6,899 nucleotides of DNA from Micromonosporaceae bacterium (GCA_019689695.1 JADGHA010000231.1:1-6899); one strand, 5' to 3'; shown: positions 1 to 5,393, counted from the stretch's first letter. Notes: generated by a model not told the origin, from the letters alone. Numbers and translations: made by a program.

Positions 1-1281
1 CGCCCGGGCCTGGTGCGCGATGCGGCAGGTCTCCAGCAGGTCCGCCAGGTCAACGGTGACCCTGTGGTACGCCAGCCGGCCCGCCTCGGCCAGCGCGAGA
101 TCCTGCAGGTCGTCGACGATCCGCTGCTGCAGCACCGCCTCCTCGTGCAGGGAGGCGAACAGCTCAGGGTCCGGGGCGATCACCCCGTCGGCGAGGGCCT
201 CGAGGTAGCCGCGCAGGTTGGCGAGCGGGGTACGCAGCTCATGGGCGACATCCGCGACGAGCCGGCGCTGGCGCTCCTCGCCGCGCTGCAGCGAGTCGGC
301 CATCCGGTTGAAGGTACGGGCCAGCTCGGCCAGCTCGTCGTCGCCCTGTGGGCGGACCCGGCTGGTCAGGTCGCCCCGGCCGAGCCGCTGCGCGGCGGCG
401 GTGAGTGTCCGGATGGGCCGCAGCGCCCGGTGGCTGAGCACCAGCGTGCCGAGGACGACCACGGCGACCACGCCGCCCGCGGCGGCGAGCAGCGGACGCG
501 GCGCCAGGGTGAACGCCGGCTCGCCCCGGGCGCCGAGGTAGACGCGGACGGGCACCGCGGCCACGTCGCTGATTCCCTCGGTGAAGCTCTCCGCCAGGCA
601 CTGCGCCAGGTCCGGATCGCCGCTGCTGGCAGGGGCAGCCGGCGGGGAGGCCGGCACCACCGACGGGGCAGCCATCCTGCAGCGCCGCACCCGGGCGAGG
701 GCGGCGCTGTCGTCCCCGTTCCTGCTCGAATCGCGGCAGGCGACCTCAATCCCGCGTACCGCCAGATCGTCGGTCGCCGCGCTGAAGTGCGGCAGGCCGT
801 AGCTGCCGATGGTGGTGCGGACGCCGACACCGTTGCGGGACAGGCATGCGGCGTACCGCGCCTCCTGCCGGTAGCCCAGGATGGCCTTCTCGGTCCGGGC
901 GATGGCCGTGGGATCCAGCGCTGGCAGCGACAGCGTCGGCCGCGGGTCGACCACCGCGTTGGCGCTGCCGAGCGGCCGGGCTGTGCGCCCCTCCTCGGTG
1001 TCCGTGTCCACCAGTACCGTGCCGGACTCGGTCACCACGTGGATTCGCTGCCCGGTGCGCTCGCGCAGCTCGCGGACGAGCTCGGCCACGCCCGCCCAGG
1101 TACCGTGCTGCTGCCCGTATGTGGTCAACCGCTCGGTGACCATGTCGACCTGCGCCTGGTCGACCGCGGCCGACTGGGTGAACTGGTGCGACGCCTCGCG
1201 CAGGGTGAGCCATGCGGTCGCCGCGGTGGCGGTCACCGCGACCAGGATCACCAGCAGCAGCACCCGAAGCCGGAAACTCAT
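1..1281 (-). CDS. Sensor histidine kinase, HAMP-HisKA type (partial, C-terminus beyond left edge)
   Basis: This is the membrane sensor kinase of a two-component system and should phosphorylate the response regulator encoded just upstream. The 427 visible residues show a first membrane helix (about 6-27, rich in L/V/A), an extracytoplasmic region (about 28-260) and a second helix (about 263-283). A HAMP linker follows (about 284-336, with LSHRALRPIRTL and the ELAELARTFNRM signature), then a HisKA dimerisation helix pair with H-box VADVAHELRTPLANLRGYLE. His347 is the predicted phospho-acceptor. The HATPase domain lies outside the window. The start ATG overlaps the regulator stop as ATGA, so the two are translationally coupled. 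The sensor region has four cysteines (146, 181, 201, 228), enough for two disulfides. A Pro/Ala-rich linker (about 205-222) interrupts it. The signal sensed cannot be inferred. Domain order and H-box are read directly from translation; family assignment is firm. Confidence 0.95.
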   Translation of the reverse strand, partial: MSFRLRVLLLVILVAVTATAATAWLTLREASHQFTQSAAVDQAQVDMVTERLTTYGQQHGTWAGVAELVRELRERTGQRIHVVTESGTVLVDTDTEEGRTARPLGSANAVVDPRPTLSLPALDPTAIARTEKAILGYRQEARYAACLSRNGVGVRTTIGSYGLPHFSAATDDLAVRGIEVACRDSSRNGDDSAALARVRRCRMAAPSVVPASPPAAPASSGDPDLAQCLAESFTEGISDVAAVPVRVYLGARGEPAFTLAPRPLLAAAGGVVAVVVLGTLVLSHRALRPIRTLTAAAQRLGRGDLTSRVRPQGDDELAELARTFNRMADSLQRGEERQRRLVADVAHELRTPLANLRGYLEALADGVIAPDPELFASLHEEAVLQQRIVDDLQDLALAEAGRLAYHRVTVDLADLLETCRIAHQARA

Positions 1282-1985
1282 GACCGGTCGGCCGGGTGTG
1301 CCGGCGCCACGAGCCGGTACCCGCGGCCGAAGACGGTCTGCAGGTACCGGGGCGCGGCCGCATCCGCCTCGATCTTGCGGCGGAGGTTCATCACGTGCGC
1401 GTCCACGGTCCGCTCGAGCACGGCGTGGTCGAAACCGAAGGCCCGGTCGATGATCTGGGCGCGGGTGAAGGCCCGGCCGGGTTCCCGGGCGAGCACCTCC
1501 AGGATGCCGAACTCCTTGGCGGTCAGCGTCACCGGCCGGCCGGCCACCCGCACCTCGAACCTGCCCGGATCGACCTCCAGATCGCCCACCCGCAGCACGG
1601 CCTGGTTGTCCGCGCTGACCACGCCGGCCCGGCGCAGCAGCGCCCGCACCCGCGCAGCCAGCTCGCGCGGGCTGTACGGCTTGGTGATGTAGTCGTCGGC
1701 GCCGATGTCCAGGCCGAGCAGCACGTCGTCCTCGGTGGTGCGGGCGGTCAGCAGCAGGATCGGCACCGCCGACTCGGCCCGCAGGATCCGGCACACGTCG
1801 AGGCCGTCGACGCTGGGCATCATCACGTCGAGCACCACCAGGTCCGGCCGGCGGGTCCGGCAGTTGTCCAGCGCCGCCCGGCCGTCGCCGACGACGAGCA
1901 CGTGGTGCCCCTCCCGCTCGAGGTACAGGCGTACCAGGTTTGCCTGTTTGGGGTCGTCCTCAGCGACCAGAATCCGCGCACCCAT
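1278..1985 (-). CDS. OmpR/PhoB-family response regulator
   Basis: A 235-residue DNA-binding response regulator, full length for the family. The receiver domain (about 3-118) has the acidic pair Asp10/Asp11, phospho-acceptor Asp53 in VVLDVMMP, switch Thr80 in LLLTAR, Tyr99, and Lys102 in ITKPYSP. A winged-helix effector domain (about 130-228) has LTAKEFGILEVLAREPG, the helix region around RTVDAHVMNLRRKIE, and the wing ending VFGRGYRL. This makes it an OmpR-class transcription factor acting in the cytoplasm on promoters not identifiable here. The ATG at 1985 is preceded by GGAG (1990-1993) with four bases between, and the sequence MGARILVAEDD is the usual family N-terminus, so the open frame further upstream is not part of the gene. 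Its stop overlaps the kinase start by ATGA. All residues needed for phosphotransfer are present. Confidence 0.96.
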   Translation of the reverse strand: MGARILVAEDDPKQANLVRLYLEREGHHVLVVGDGRAALDNCRTRRPDLVVLDVMMPSVDGLDVCRILRAESAVPILLLTARTTEDDVLLGLDIGADDYITKPYSPRELAARVRALLRRAGVVSADNQAVLRVGDLEVDPGRFEVRVAGRPVTLTAKEFGILEVLAREPGRAFTRAQIIDRAFGFDHAVLERTVDAHVMNLRRKIEADAAAPRYLQTVFGRGYRLVAPAHPADRS

Positions 1986-2017
1986 GTCTCTCCGTCCTGA
2001 TCCGGCCCGGTGCGGGC

Positions 2018-2048
2018 ATGGCCGGCTCCCCCCGTGGGAGCCGGCCAT
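2018..2048. terminator. Perfect 13-bp hairpin between oxygenase gene and response regulator
   Basis: The arms ATGGCCGGCTCCC (2018-2030) and GGGAGCCGGCCAT (2036-2048) pair perfectly around a 5-base loop (2031-2035). It lies 25 bases past the oxygenase stop and 32 bases before the response regulator start, on the transcribed minus strand. No T-run follows, as is common for terminators in GC-rich actinomycetes. It may act as a terminator, a partial terminator or an mRNA-stabilising 3' end. The symmetry means it would work on either strand. Confidence 0.75.
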
Positions 2049-2073
2049 CCAGGCTACGGCCGTGCCGCGCGCC

Positions 2074-2976
2074 TCAGCGCAGCCAAGGGATGTCCCGGGT
2101 GAGCAGGTCACGCCGCTTGAGCTCGCGGCGCAGCGGGATGTCGTCGTCGACGTAGCCGTCCCAGTTGACGCCCCAGTGGTTGGCCGTGTGCGTGGCCTCG
2201 CCCAGCAACTGCCGCTGCACGGCCGTCCGCGCCGCCCACCACAGGCCGTCCTTGTCGACGCGCATGTCGTCCAGCGGACGGATCCAGCGGTACGTGTAGC
2301 CGATGAACAGCATCTTGCGAATGATCGCGGAGCGGTTGGTCGACCGGGAGTGCCACAGCCGGCGGTCGAAGATGAACGCGTCGCCAGGCTCGGCGGTGAT
2401 CTCGACCGCGCCCTCCGGATCGGGGTGGTGCCTCGAGACATCGGCCGGGCGGGGCAGCGAGTTACGCAGGTGGCTGCCGGGGATGATCTTCGTGGCACCG
2501 CGACCCGGGGCGGACAGGTCGGACAGGACGTACGCCACCTTGAGCGAGAACATAGGCCGCGGCAGCTCGGGATCCAGGGTCTCCGGGTCGGAGTTCTGCC
2601 GGTACCCGTCCTGGTGCCAACCCCAGTACGGCTGCTCCGGCCGGGCCGCCGGCGGCGTCACGTCCAGGTGATTGTGGTGCGTGTAGATGTTCCACCCGAG
2701 CAGCCCCCAGACGTACGGGAACGTGACGGGGTGAGTGAGCAGATCCCCGAACAGGTCGTCGTACGGCAGGAAGCCGAGCAGGTGCAGCGTGCCGTCCTCG
2801 GTCGTCCGCCCCTCGGCTACTGACCTGCGGTACACCCGGTCCACCGCCCGCTCGAGTGCCGCGCGATGGTCGTCCCTCAGCACCCCCCGCAGCAGCAGGA
2901 ACCCCTGGTCGTGGAACTCCTTGCGCGCCACGTCGCTGATCGGCTCGTATCCGGTGCGGCCACCGTAGTCGAACAT
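2074..2976 (-). CDS. Phytanoyl-CoA dioxygenase (PhyH) family Fe(II)/2-oxoglutarate oxygenase
   Basis: A 300-residue non-haem iron oxygenase that should couple 2-oxoglutarate decarboxylation to hydroxylation of a small molecule. The jelly-roll facial triad is visible: His121 and Asp123 in YWGWHQDGYRQ and distal His209 in RLWHSRSTN. Arg220 lies eleven residues after the distal His, where the PhyH family keeps the arginine that binds the 2-oxoglutarate carboxylate (the same spacing as I recall for human PhyH His264/Arg275). The typical N-terminal stretch FHDQGFLLLRGVL (21-33) and the GATKIIPGSHL segment (160-170) are also present. There is no signal peptide, so it is cytoplasmic. The ATG at 2976 has GGGAGAG (2984-2990) seven bases upstream. 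The substrate is unknown. EctD-type ectoine hydroxylase seems unlikely because its characteristic signature and ectoine genes are absent. Such enzymes often decorate secondary metabolites, but no biosynthetic partner is visible here. The enzyme should be catalytically competent. Confidence 0.93.
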   Translation of the reverse strand: MFDYGGRTGYEPISDVARKEFHDQGFLLLRGVLRDDHRAALERAVDRVYRRSVAEGRTTEDGTLHLLGFLPYDDLFGDLLTHPVTFPYVWGLLGWNIYTHHNHLDVTPPAARPEQPYWGWHQDGYRQNSDPETLDPELPRPMFSLKVAYVLSDLSAPGRGATKIIPGSHLRNSLPRPADVSRHHPDPEGAVEITAEPGDAFIFDRRLWHSRSTNRSAIIRKMLFIGYTYRWIRPLDDMRVDKDGLWWAARTAVQRQLLGEATHTANHWGVNWDGYVDDDIPLRRELKRRDLLTRDIPWLR

Positions 2977-2996
2977 CCCCGTGCTCTCCCGTGTAC

Positions 2997-3025
2997 GTGA
3001 ATCCCTCGCTGTCGGGGAGAGTCAA
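2997..3025 (-). promoter_or_regulatory. Possible promoter of the PhyH-family gene
   Basis: On the minus strand TTGACT (3025-3020) is a good -35 match. Seventeen bases on lies only ATTCAC (3002-2997), a poor -10. A transcript from here would start near 2990 and carry a short leader with the GGGAGAG ribosome site. The weak -10 leaves this uncertain; an alternative sigma factor or an activator may be needed. Confidence 0.28.
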
Positions 3026-3095
3026 GCGGCAGGGTGTGAAGAACTTGTGCGGACGGTGTTCGTACGCCGTGTAGGACCTAGATCACATCGCCGAC

Positions 3096-3123
3096 GGCTT
3101 CGGCGGCGTCGCCGGGCGAAGCC
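3096..3123. repeat. Inverted repeat / stem-loop in the intergenic region
   Basis: GGCTTCG (3096-3102) pairs with CGAAGCC (3117-3123). Inside them GGC (3105-3107) can pair with GCC (3111-3113) over a GTC loop, so the whole can fold as a two-part hairpin. No gene end is close by, so a terminator role is not obvious. It could be an unlinked secondary structure, a relic, or chance in GC-rich DNA. Confidence 0.4.
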
Positions 3124-3239
3124 CGCCGGCCCGTCGCCTCGCGCCTTGCCGCAGCACGAGCGGCCCGGCATGGACCTGGCCGCCGTACTTCTCGACACCA
3201 CCGCGGAGTACCCGGCGATGCGACGGGGAAATTGCTGCA

Positions 3240-3268
3240 CATATGCAGTAGCTGCACTATGGTAGGCT
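3240..3268 (+). promoter_or_regulatory. Candidate promoter with overlapping near-palindromic operator
   Basis: TAGGCT (3263-3268) fits the actinomycete housekeeping -10 form and lies 26 bases before the small-protein ATG and 16 bases before its GGAGGT ribosome site. Directly upstream is an inverted repeat: CATATGCAG (3240-3248), a TAG spacer, and CTGCACTATG (3252-3261), complementary except for one extra C. This fills the space where the polymerase would bind between -35 and -10, so a dimeric repressor bound here would block initiation. The motif GCTGCAC also occurs twice (3234-3240, 3251-3257). No consensus -35 is visible. Confidence 0.5.
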
Positions 3269-3294
3269 TTCCGGATCGGCTACCGGAGGTCACC

Positions 3295-3492
3295 ATGACC
3301 CAGCCAGCAGACCCGTTGGCAGCGCGTGACGCCATCCACGCGGAGGCCGAGCGGGTCGCGGTGCCCAACATGGACCTGGTGGTCACCACGCTGGAGGGGA
3401 TGGTCGACGCCCTCGAGGCACTCGGCCGGCGCGGTGCGCACCCATGGCATCACGACCGTGCGGCGACCAGGGAGCACCAGACCCGAAGCTGA
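3295..3492 (+). CDS. Small protein of unknown function (65 aa)
   Basis: I do not recognise this family. The ATG at 3295 has an excellent ribosome site, GGAGGT at 3285-3290, with four bases between. Codon use over the first 45 or so codons is typical for the genome, with mostly G/C third positions. The product has two probable amphipathic helices (about 9-24, and 26-45 around NMDLVVTTLEGMVDALEAL) and then a basic, His/Arg-rich tail (about 46-65) whose codon use is less convincing. It has no signal peptide, membrane helix or cysteine. The stop lies 18 bases before the STAS gene start, suggesting one transcript and perhaps a joint role. A frame running upstream to 3232 exists but lacks a ribosome site and crosses the promoter, so it was not used. 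The ragged C-terminus could reflect an old frameshift of a longer gene. Confidence 0.62.
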   Translation: MTQPADPLAARDAIHAEAERVAVPNMDLVVTTLEGMVDALEALGRRGAHPWHHDRAATREHQTRS

Positions 3493-3510
3493 CGGACAGG
3501 GAGCAGTCCG

Positions 3511-3879
3511 ATGCCCGTACCGACCGTCGTCACCGTCGCCGCCCCGGTCGACGGAGTCGTCCAGATCGCTCCTTGCGGCGAGATCGACCTCGACAACGCG
3601 TACCGGGTCCGCGACGCCGTGGACAGCGTGCTGATGCAGGGGCCCGCGGTGATCCGGGTCGACCTGCGCGCGGTGCCGTTCATCGACAGCGTCGGCATCG
3701 GGATGCTGGTCGCCTGTTACTACGCGGCCGCCGCCGGCGGCGTGGTGTTCGCCGTCGACAACCCGACGAGGACGGTGTACCGGCAGCTGTGGGTGGCGGG
3801 CCTGGTGGGCCTGCTGGGTTCGCCGGAGCCCATCCCGGACCCGCCCCGCGAGCCGCAGGGCGGGTGGAGCGACTGGTGA
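3511..3879 (+). CDS. STAS-domain protein, anti-sigma factor antagonist-like
   Basis: A 122-residue stand-alone STAS domain of the SpoIIAA/RsbV kind. Such proteins bind anti-sigma kinases and free a sigma factor when unphosphorylated. The sequence shows the early strand-turn QIAPCGEIDLDNAYRVRDAV (about 18-37), then the VIRVDLRAVPFIDSVGIGML segment (about 47-66). There Ser60 sits where SpoIIAA has its phosphorylated serine; the usual DSSG is DSVG here. The STAS fold ends near residue 103 and a Pro-rich tail (104-122) follows. GGGAG (3499-3503) precedes the ATG by seven bases. It lies 18 bases after the small-protein gene and probably shares its transcript. No HATPase-type anti-sigma kinase, phosphatase or sigma factor lies in the window, so its partner is encoded elsewhere. 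Family assignment is firm; the exact pathway is unknown. Confidence 0.9.
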   Translation: MPVPTVVTVAAPVDGVVQIAPCGEIDLDNAYRVRDAVDSVLMQGPAVIRVDLRAVPFIDSVGIGMLVACYYAAAAGGVVFAVDNPTRTVYRQLWVAGLVGLLGSPEPIPDPPREPQGGWSDW

Positions 3880-3915
3880 TGAGGTGACCGGGTGCGGGGA
3901 GGCCCGGTAGGAACG

Positions 3916-3927
3916 GCGGCATGCCGC
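3916..3927. promoter_or_regulatory. 12-bp palindrome upstream of the MarR gene, candidate operator
   Basis: GCGGCATGCCGC is a perfect palindrome whose right end is 36 bases before the ATG at 3964. That places it at or just upstream of the -35 zone of a promoter ending in TAGTGT at 3954-3959. MarR proteins usually repress their own genes by binding a palindrome at their promoter, so this is a reasonable autoregulatory site. In GC-rich DNA a 12-bp palindrome can arise by chance, and typical MarR sites are longer and richer in A/T. Confidence 0.35.
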
Positions 3928-3953
3928 AGCAACGCGGCCGCGGGCACGTGCGA

Positions 3954-3959
3954 TAGTGT
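3954..3959 (+). promoter_or_regulatory. Possible -10 element giving a leaderless MarR transcript
   Basis: TAGTGT fits the TANNNT -10 consensus of actinomycetes and ends four bases before the A of the ATG at 3964, so transcription would begin at or next to the start codon. There is no Shine-Dalgarno sequence before this ATG, which agrees with a leaderless mRNA. No good -35 is seen. Confidence 0.4.
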
Positions 3960-3963
3960 GCCG

Positions 3964-4488
3964 ATGGCGAGCGGAGCAGTGCGGCCGGCGGACGCGGCGC
4001 TCACCGACCGCGTCGTCGACGGCCTGCTCGCCGCCGGGCGGATGCTGGTCGCGCAGACCGCGCGCTCCCTGGCACAGCTCGATGTCAACGTCACCCTCCC
4101 CCAGTTCCGGGCGCTGGTGGTGCTCGCGGCCAGCGGCCCACGGCGGGTCGTCGACCTCGCCGCCGAGCTCGGTGTCCAACCGTCCACGGCGACCCGGATG
4201 TGCGACCGGCTGGTGCGCAAACAGCTGGTGTCGCGGCACGTGCGCCCGGACGACCGGCGCGCGGCCTGGGTGGTGCTCACCACCACCGGCCGCGACCTGA
4301 TCGCCGAGATCATGCGGCGGCGCCGCGACGAGCTCGCCGGGCTGGTGGCCACGGTCGACATCCCCGACCCGCAGGCGTTCGCCGCCGGCTTGGACGCGCT
4401 CGTCGTCGCCGGCGGGGAGCTGCCCGAGGCGCAGTGGTGGCAGCGGTGGGCGGCGACCGGAGCACCGGCGGAGACTCCCCAGCCCTGA
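3964..4488 (+). CDS. MarR-family winged-helix transcriptional regulator
   Basis: A 174-residue MarR-type dimeric regulator, normally a repressor released by a small ligand. An N-terminal dimerisation helix (about 10-40) is followed by LTLPQFRALVVL-like helix 2 (44-55) and RVVDLAAELGVQPSTATRMCDRLV (61-84), which carries the recognition helix. The family wing motif is RPDDRRAAWVVLT (94-106). C-terminal helices (about 108-150) complete the dimer interface, and a Trp-rich, Pro-rich tail follows. Two starts are possible. GTG at 3892 has a strong GAGGTG (3881-3886) and would couple to the STAS gene, adding 24 residues. ATG at 3964 has none but has a fitting -10 for a leaderless start. I chose 3964 because the extra 24 codons carry more A/T third positions than the gene body and precede the family's usual N-terminus. 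The regulated target is unknown; the STAS run is the nearest candidate. Confidence 0.9.
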   Translation: MASGAVRPADAALTDRVVDGLLAAGRMLVAQTARSLAQLDVNVTLPQFRALVVLAASGPRRVVDLAAELGVQPSTATRMCDRLVRKQLVSRHVRPDDRRAAWVVLTTTGRDLIAEIMRRRRDELAGLVATVDIPDPQAFAAGLDALVVAGGELPEAQWWQRWAATGAPAETPQP

Positions 4489-4492
4489 CCGC

Positions 4493-4506
4493 GCGACGGG
4501 CGTCGC
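4493..4506. terminator. Short hairpin between convergent MarR and DeoR genes
   Basis: GCGAC (4493-4497) and GTCGC (4502-4506) pair around a GGGC tetraloop, in the 34-bp gap where the two genes converge. It starts five bases after the MarR stop. Position suits a bidirectional terminator. The stem is only five or six pairs with no T-run, so the strength is doubtful. Confidence 0.4.
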
Positions 4507-4522
4507 AGCCGGTGGACGAAGG

Positions 4523-5341
4523 TCAGACGGCGGTCCGGGCCGCCGCGGCCGGCGGCCGGCCGGCGTCCGCGGCTTTGTCCAGCGGCGCGACCACGACCCG
4601 CCGGCACACCGACCGGAGCAGCGCCAGCTGCTCGGCGCTCGCCCCCGCGTCCACCACGACCGTGTCGGCGGCCGCCAGGTCCATGAAGCGCATCGGGGCC
4701 CGCGCGTCGAGCTTGCCGTGGTCGAGCAGCAGGACCACGCGCCGGGCCACCCGGGCCATGGTCCGCTTGGTGTCTGCGTCGGAGGCGTTCGCGGAGTAGA
4801 CGCCGGCCGGGCCGGCGGCAGCCGCGGAGAGCACGGCCACGTCCACCGCGAGGTCTTCCAGGCTGGTCCGGGTGATCGGCCCGGTGAAGGACCGGGTGGG
4901 CCCGTGGTAGGCCCCGCCCAACGCCAGCAGCTCGATGTCCGCACGCTCGATGCAGGTCTGGATCACCGGCACGGAGTGCGTCACGACGGTCCGGCCGCCG
5001 GGCAGCAGGGCGGCGAGGGCCGCCACGGTGGTGCCCGCGTCCAGGGCCACCACCGCCTCGGACGCCACCAGCGGGACAGCGGCCCGGGCGACCGCCTCCT
5101 TCTCCGCGGTCGCGGCGCCCCGTCGCTGGTCGTACGGGATCCCGGACGCGGGCGGGGGCAGGCTGGCGCCACCGGCGACCCGGTTGACCAGGCCCTCGGC
5201 GGCGAGCTGCCGCAGGTCGCGCCGGATGGTCATCTCGGAGACGCCGAGGGCGGACGCCGCGTCGGCCGAGGAGAGGTAGCCGGACTCGCCGAGCCGGCGC
5301 AGCAGCTCGCGGCGCCGCTGTGGCGCCTGGGTGTACCGCAC
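4523..5341 (-). CDS. DeoR-family transcriptional repressor of the divergent aldolase operon
   Basis: A 272-residue DeoR-type repressor. Its N-terminal winged helix (about 8-60) contains RRRELLRRLGESGYLSS and the DeoR signature ALGVSEMTIRRDLRQLAAEG (31-50). The C-terminal sensor domain (about 75-255) is related to ribose-5-phosphate isomerase folds and usually binds a phosphorylated sugar. It shows ALDAGTTVAALA, VVTHSVPVIQ, LLALGGAYHGPTRSFTGP and DADTKRTMARVARRVVLLLDHGK. Family usual length is about 250-260. ATG at 5368 is also in frame, but it has no ribosome site and lies within a consensus promoter (TTGACA 5376-5371, TTGGCT 5353-5348). GTG at 5341 follows that -10 by six bases, which suits a leaderless start, and gives the family's normal N-terminus. 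It faces the aldolase operon, so it most likely represses it, with an aldolase-pathway sugar phosphate as inducer. Confidence 0.93.
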   Translation of the reverse strand: MRYTQAPQRRRELLRRLGESGYLSSADAASALGVSEMTIRRDLRQLAAEGLVNRVAGGASLPPPASGIPYDQRRGAATAEKEAVARAAVPLVASEAVVALDAGTTVAALAALLPGGRTVVTHSVPVIQTCIERADIELLALGGAYHGPTRSFTGPITRTSLEDLAVDVAVLSAAAAGPAGVYSANASDADTKRTMARVARRVVLLLDHGKLDARAPMRFMDLAAADTVVVDAGASAEQLALLRSVCRRVVVAPLDKAADAGRPPAAAARTAV

Positions 5342-5347
5342 CGGTCC

Positions 5348-5376
5348 AGCCAAGTGGGACGCCGCCATTTTGTCAA
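5348..5376 (-). promoter_or_regulatory. Promoter of the DeoR gene (leaderless)
   Basis: Minus-strand TTGACA (5376-5371) is a perfect -35. Exactly 17 bases later TTGGCT (5353-5348) resembles the actinomycete -10 TAGGCT with one difference. The GTG at 5341 begins six bases further on, so transcription should start at the first base of the start codon. This is one of the clearest promoter matches in the window. Confidence 0.6.
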
Positions 5377-5393
5377 TTTGCGCACAACAGATC

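Larger units (their letters stand above)
2977..3294. other. Gene-free divergent intergenic region
   Basis: This 318-bp stretch separates the minus-strand oxygenase gene from the plus-strand small-protein/STAS run. No frame crossing it has convincing actinomycete codon use. It holds the weak minus-strand promoter near 2997-3025, a stem-loop at 3096-3123, and an AT-rich promoter/operator segment at about 3228-3270 that stands out against the GC-rich surroundings. The part between about 3030 and 3225 is otherwise unexplained. Confidence 0.7.

Noticed and set aside
13..1692. Plus-strand open frame of 559 codons
   Set aside because: It is antisense to the histidine kinase and response regulator, whose catalytic motifs are intact. 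Its translation is compositionally odd (rich in R, G, Q, H) and it crosses both genes; long antisense frames are expected at this GC content.
1296..2000. Plus-strand open frame of 234 codons
   Set aside because: Exact shadow of the response regulator gene, with no family resemblance and no ribosome site.
1986..2498. Upstream extension of the response regulator frame
   Set aside because: The frame stays open into the oxygenase gene, but the receiver domain begins at residue 3 from ATG 1985, which has a ribosome site; the extension is a shadow.
1705..2823. Plus-strand open frame of 372 codons
   Set aside because: Spans the end of the response regulator, the hairpin and most of the oxygenase in antisense, with low-complexity translation.
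2984..3021. CTCTCCC and GGGGAGAG as a leader hairpin hiding the oxygenase ribosome site
   Set aside because: The arms are 24 bases apart, and the right arm overlaps the best -35 candidate, so it would probably not be in the transcript.
2981..3265. Plus-strand frame of 94 codons in the intergenic region
   Set aside because: Arg-rich translation, no ribosome site, crosses a stem-loop and the promoter; kept only as a possible short relic from 3172.
3280..4944. Minus-strand open frame of 554 codons
   Set aside because: Antisense to the small gene, STAS and MarR genes and overlapping the DeoR gene in another frame. No recognisable domain.
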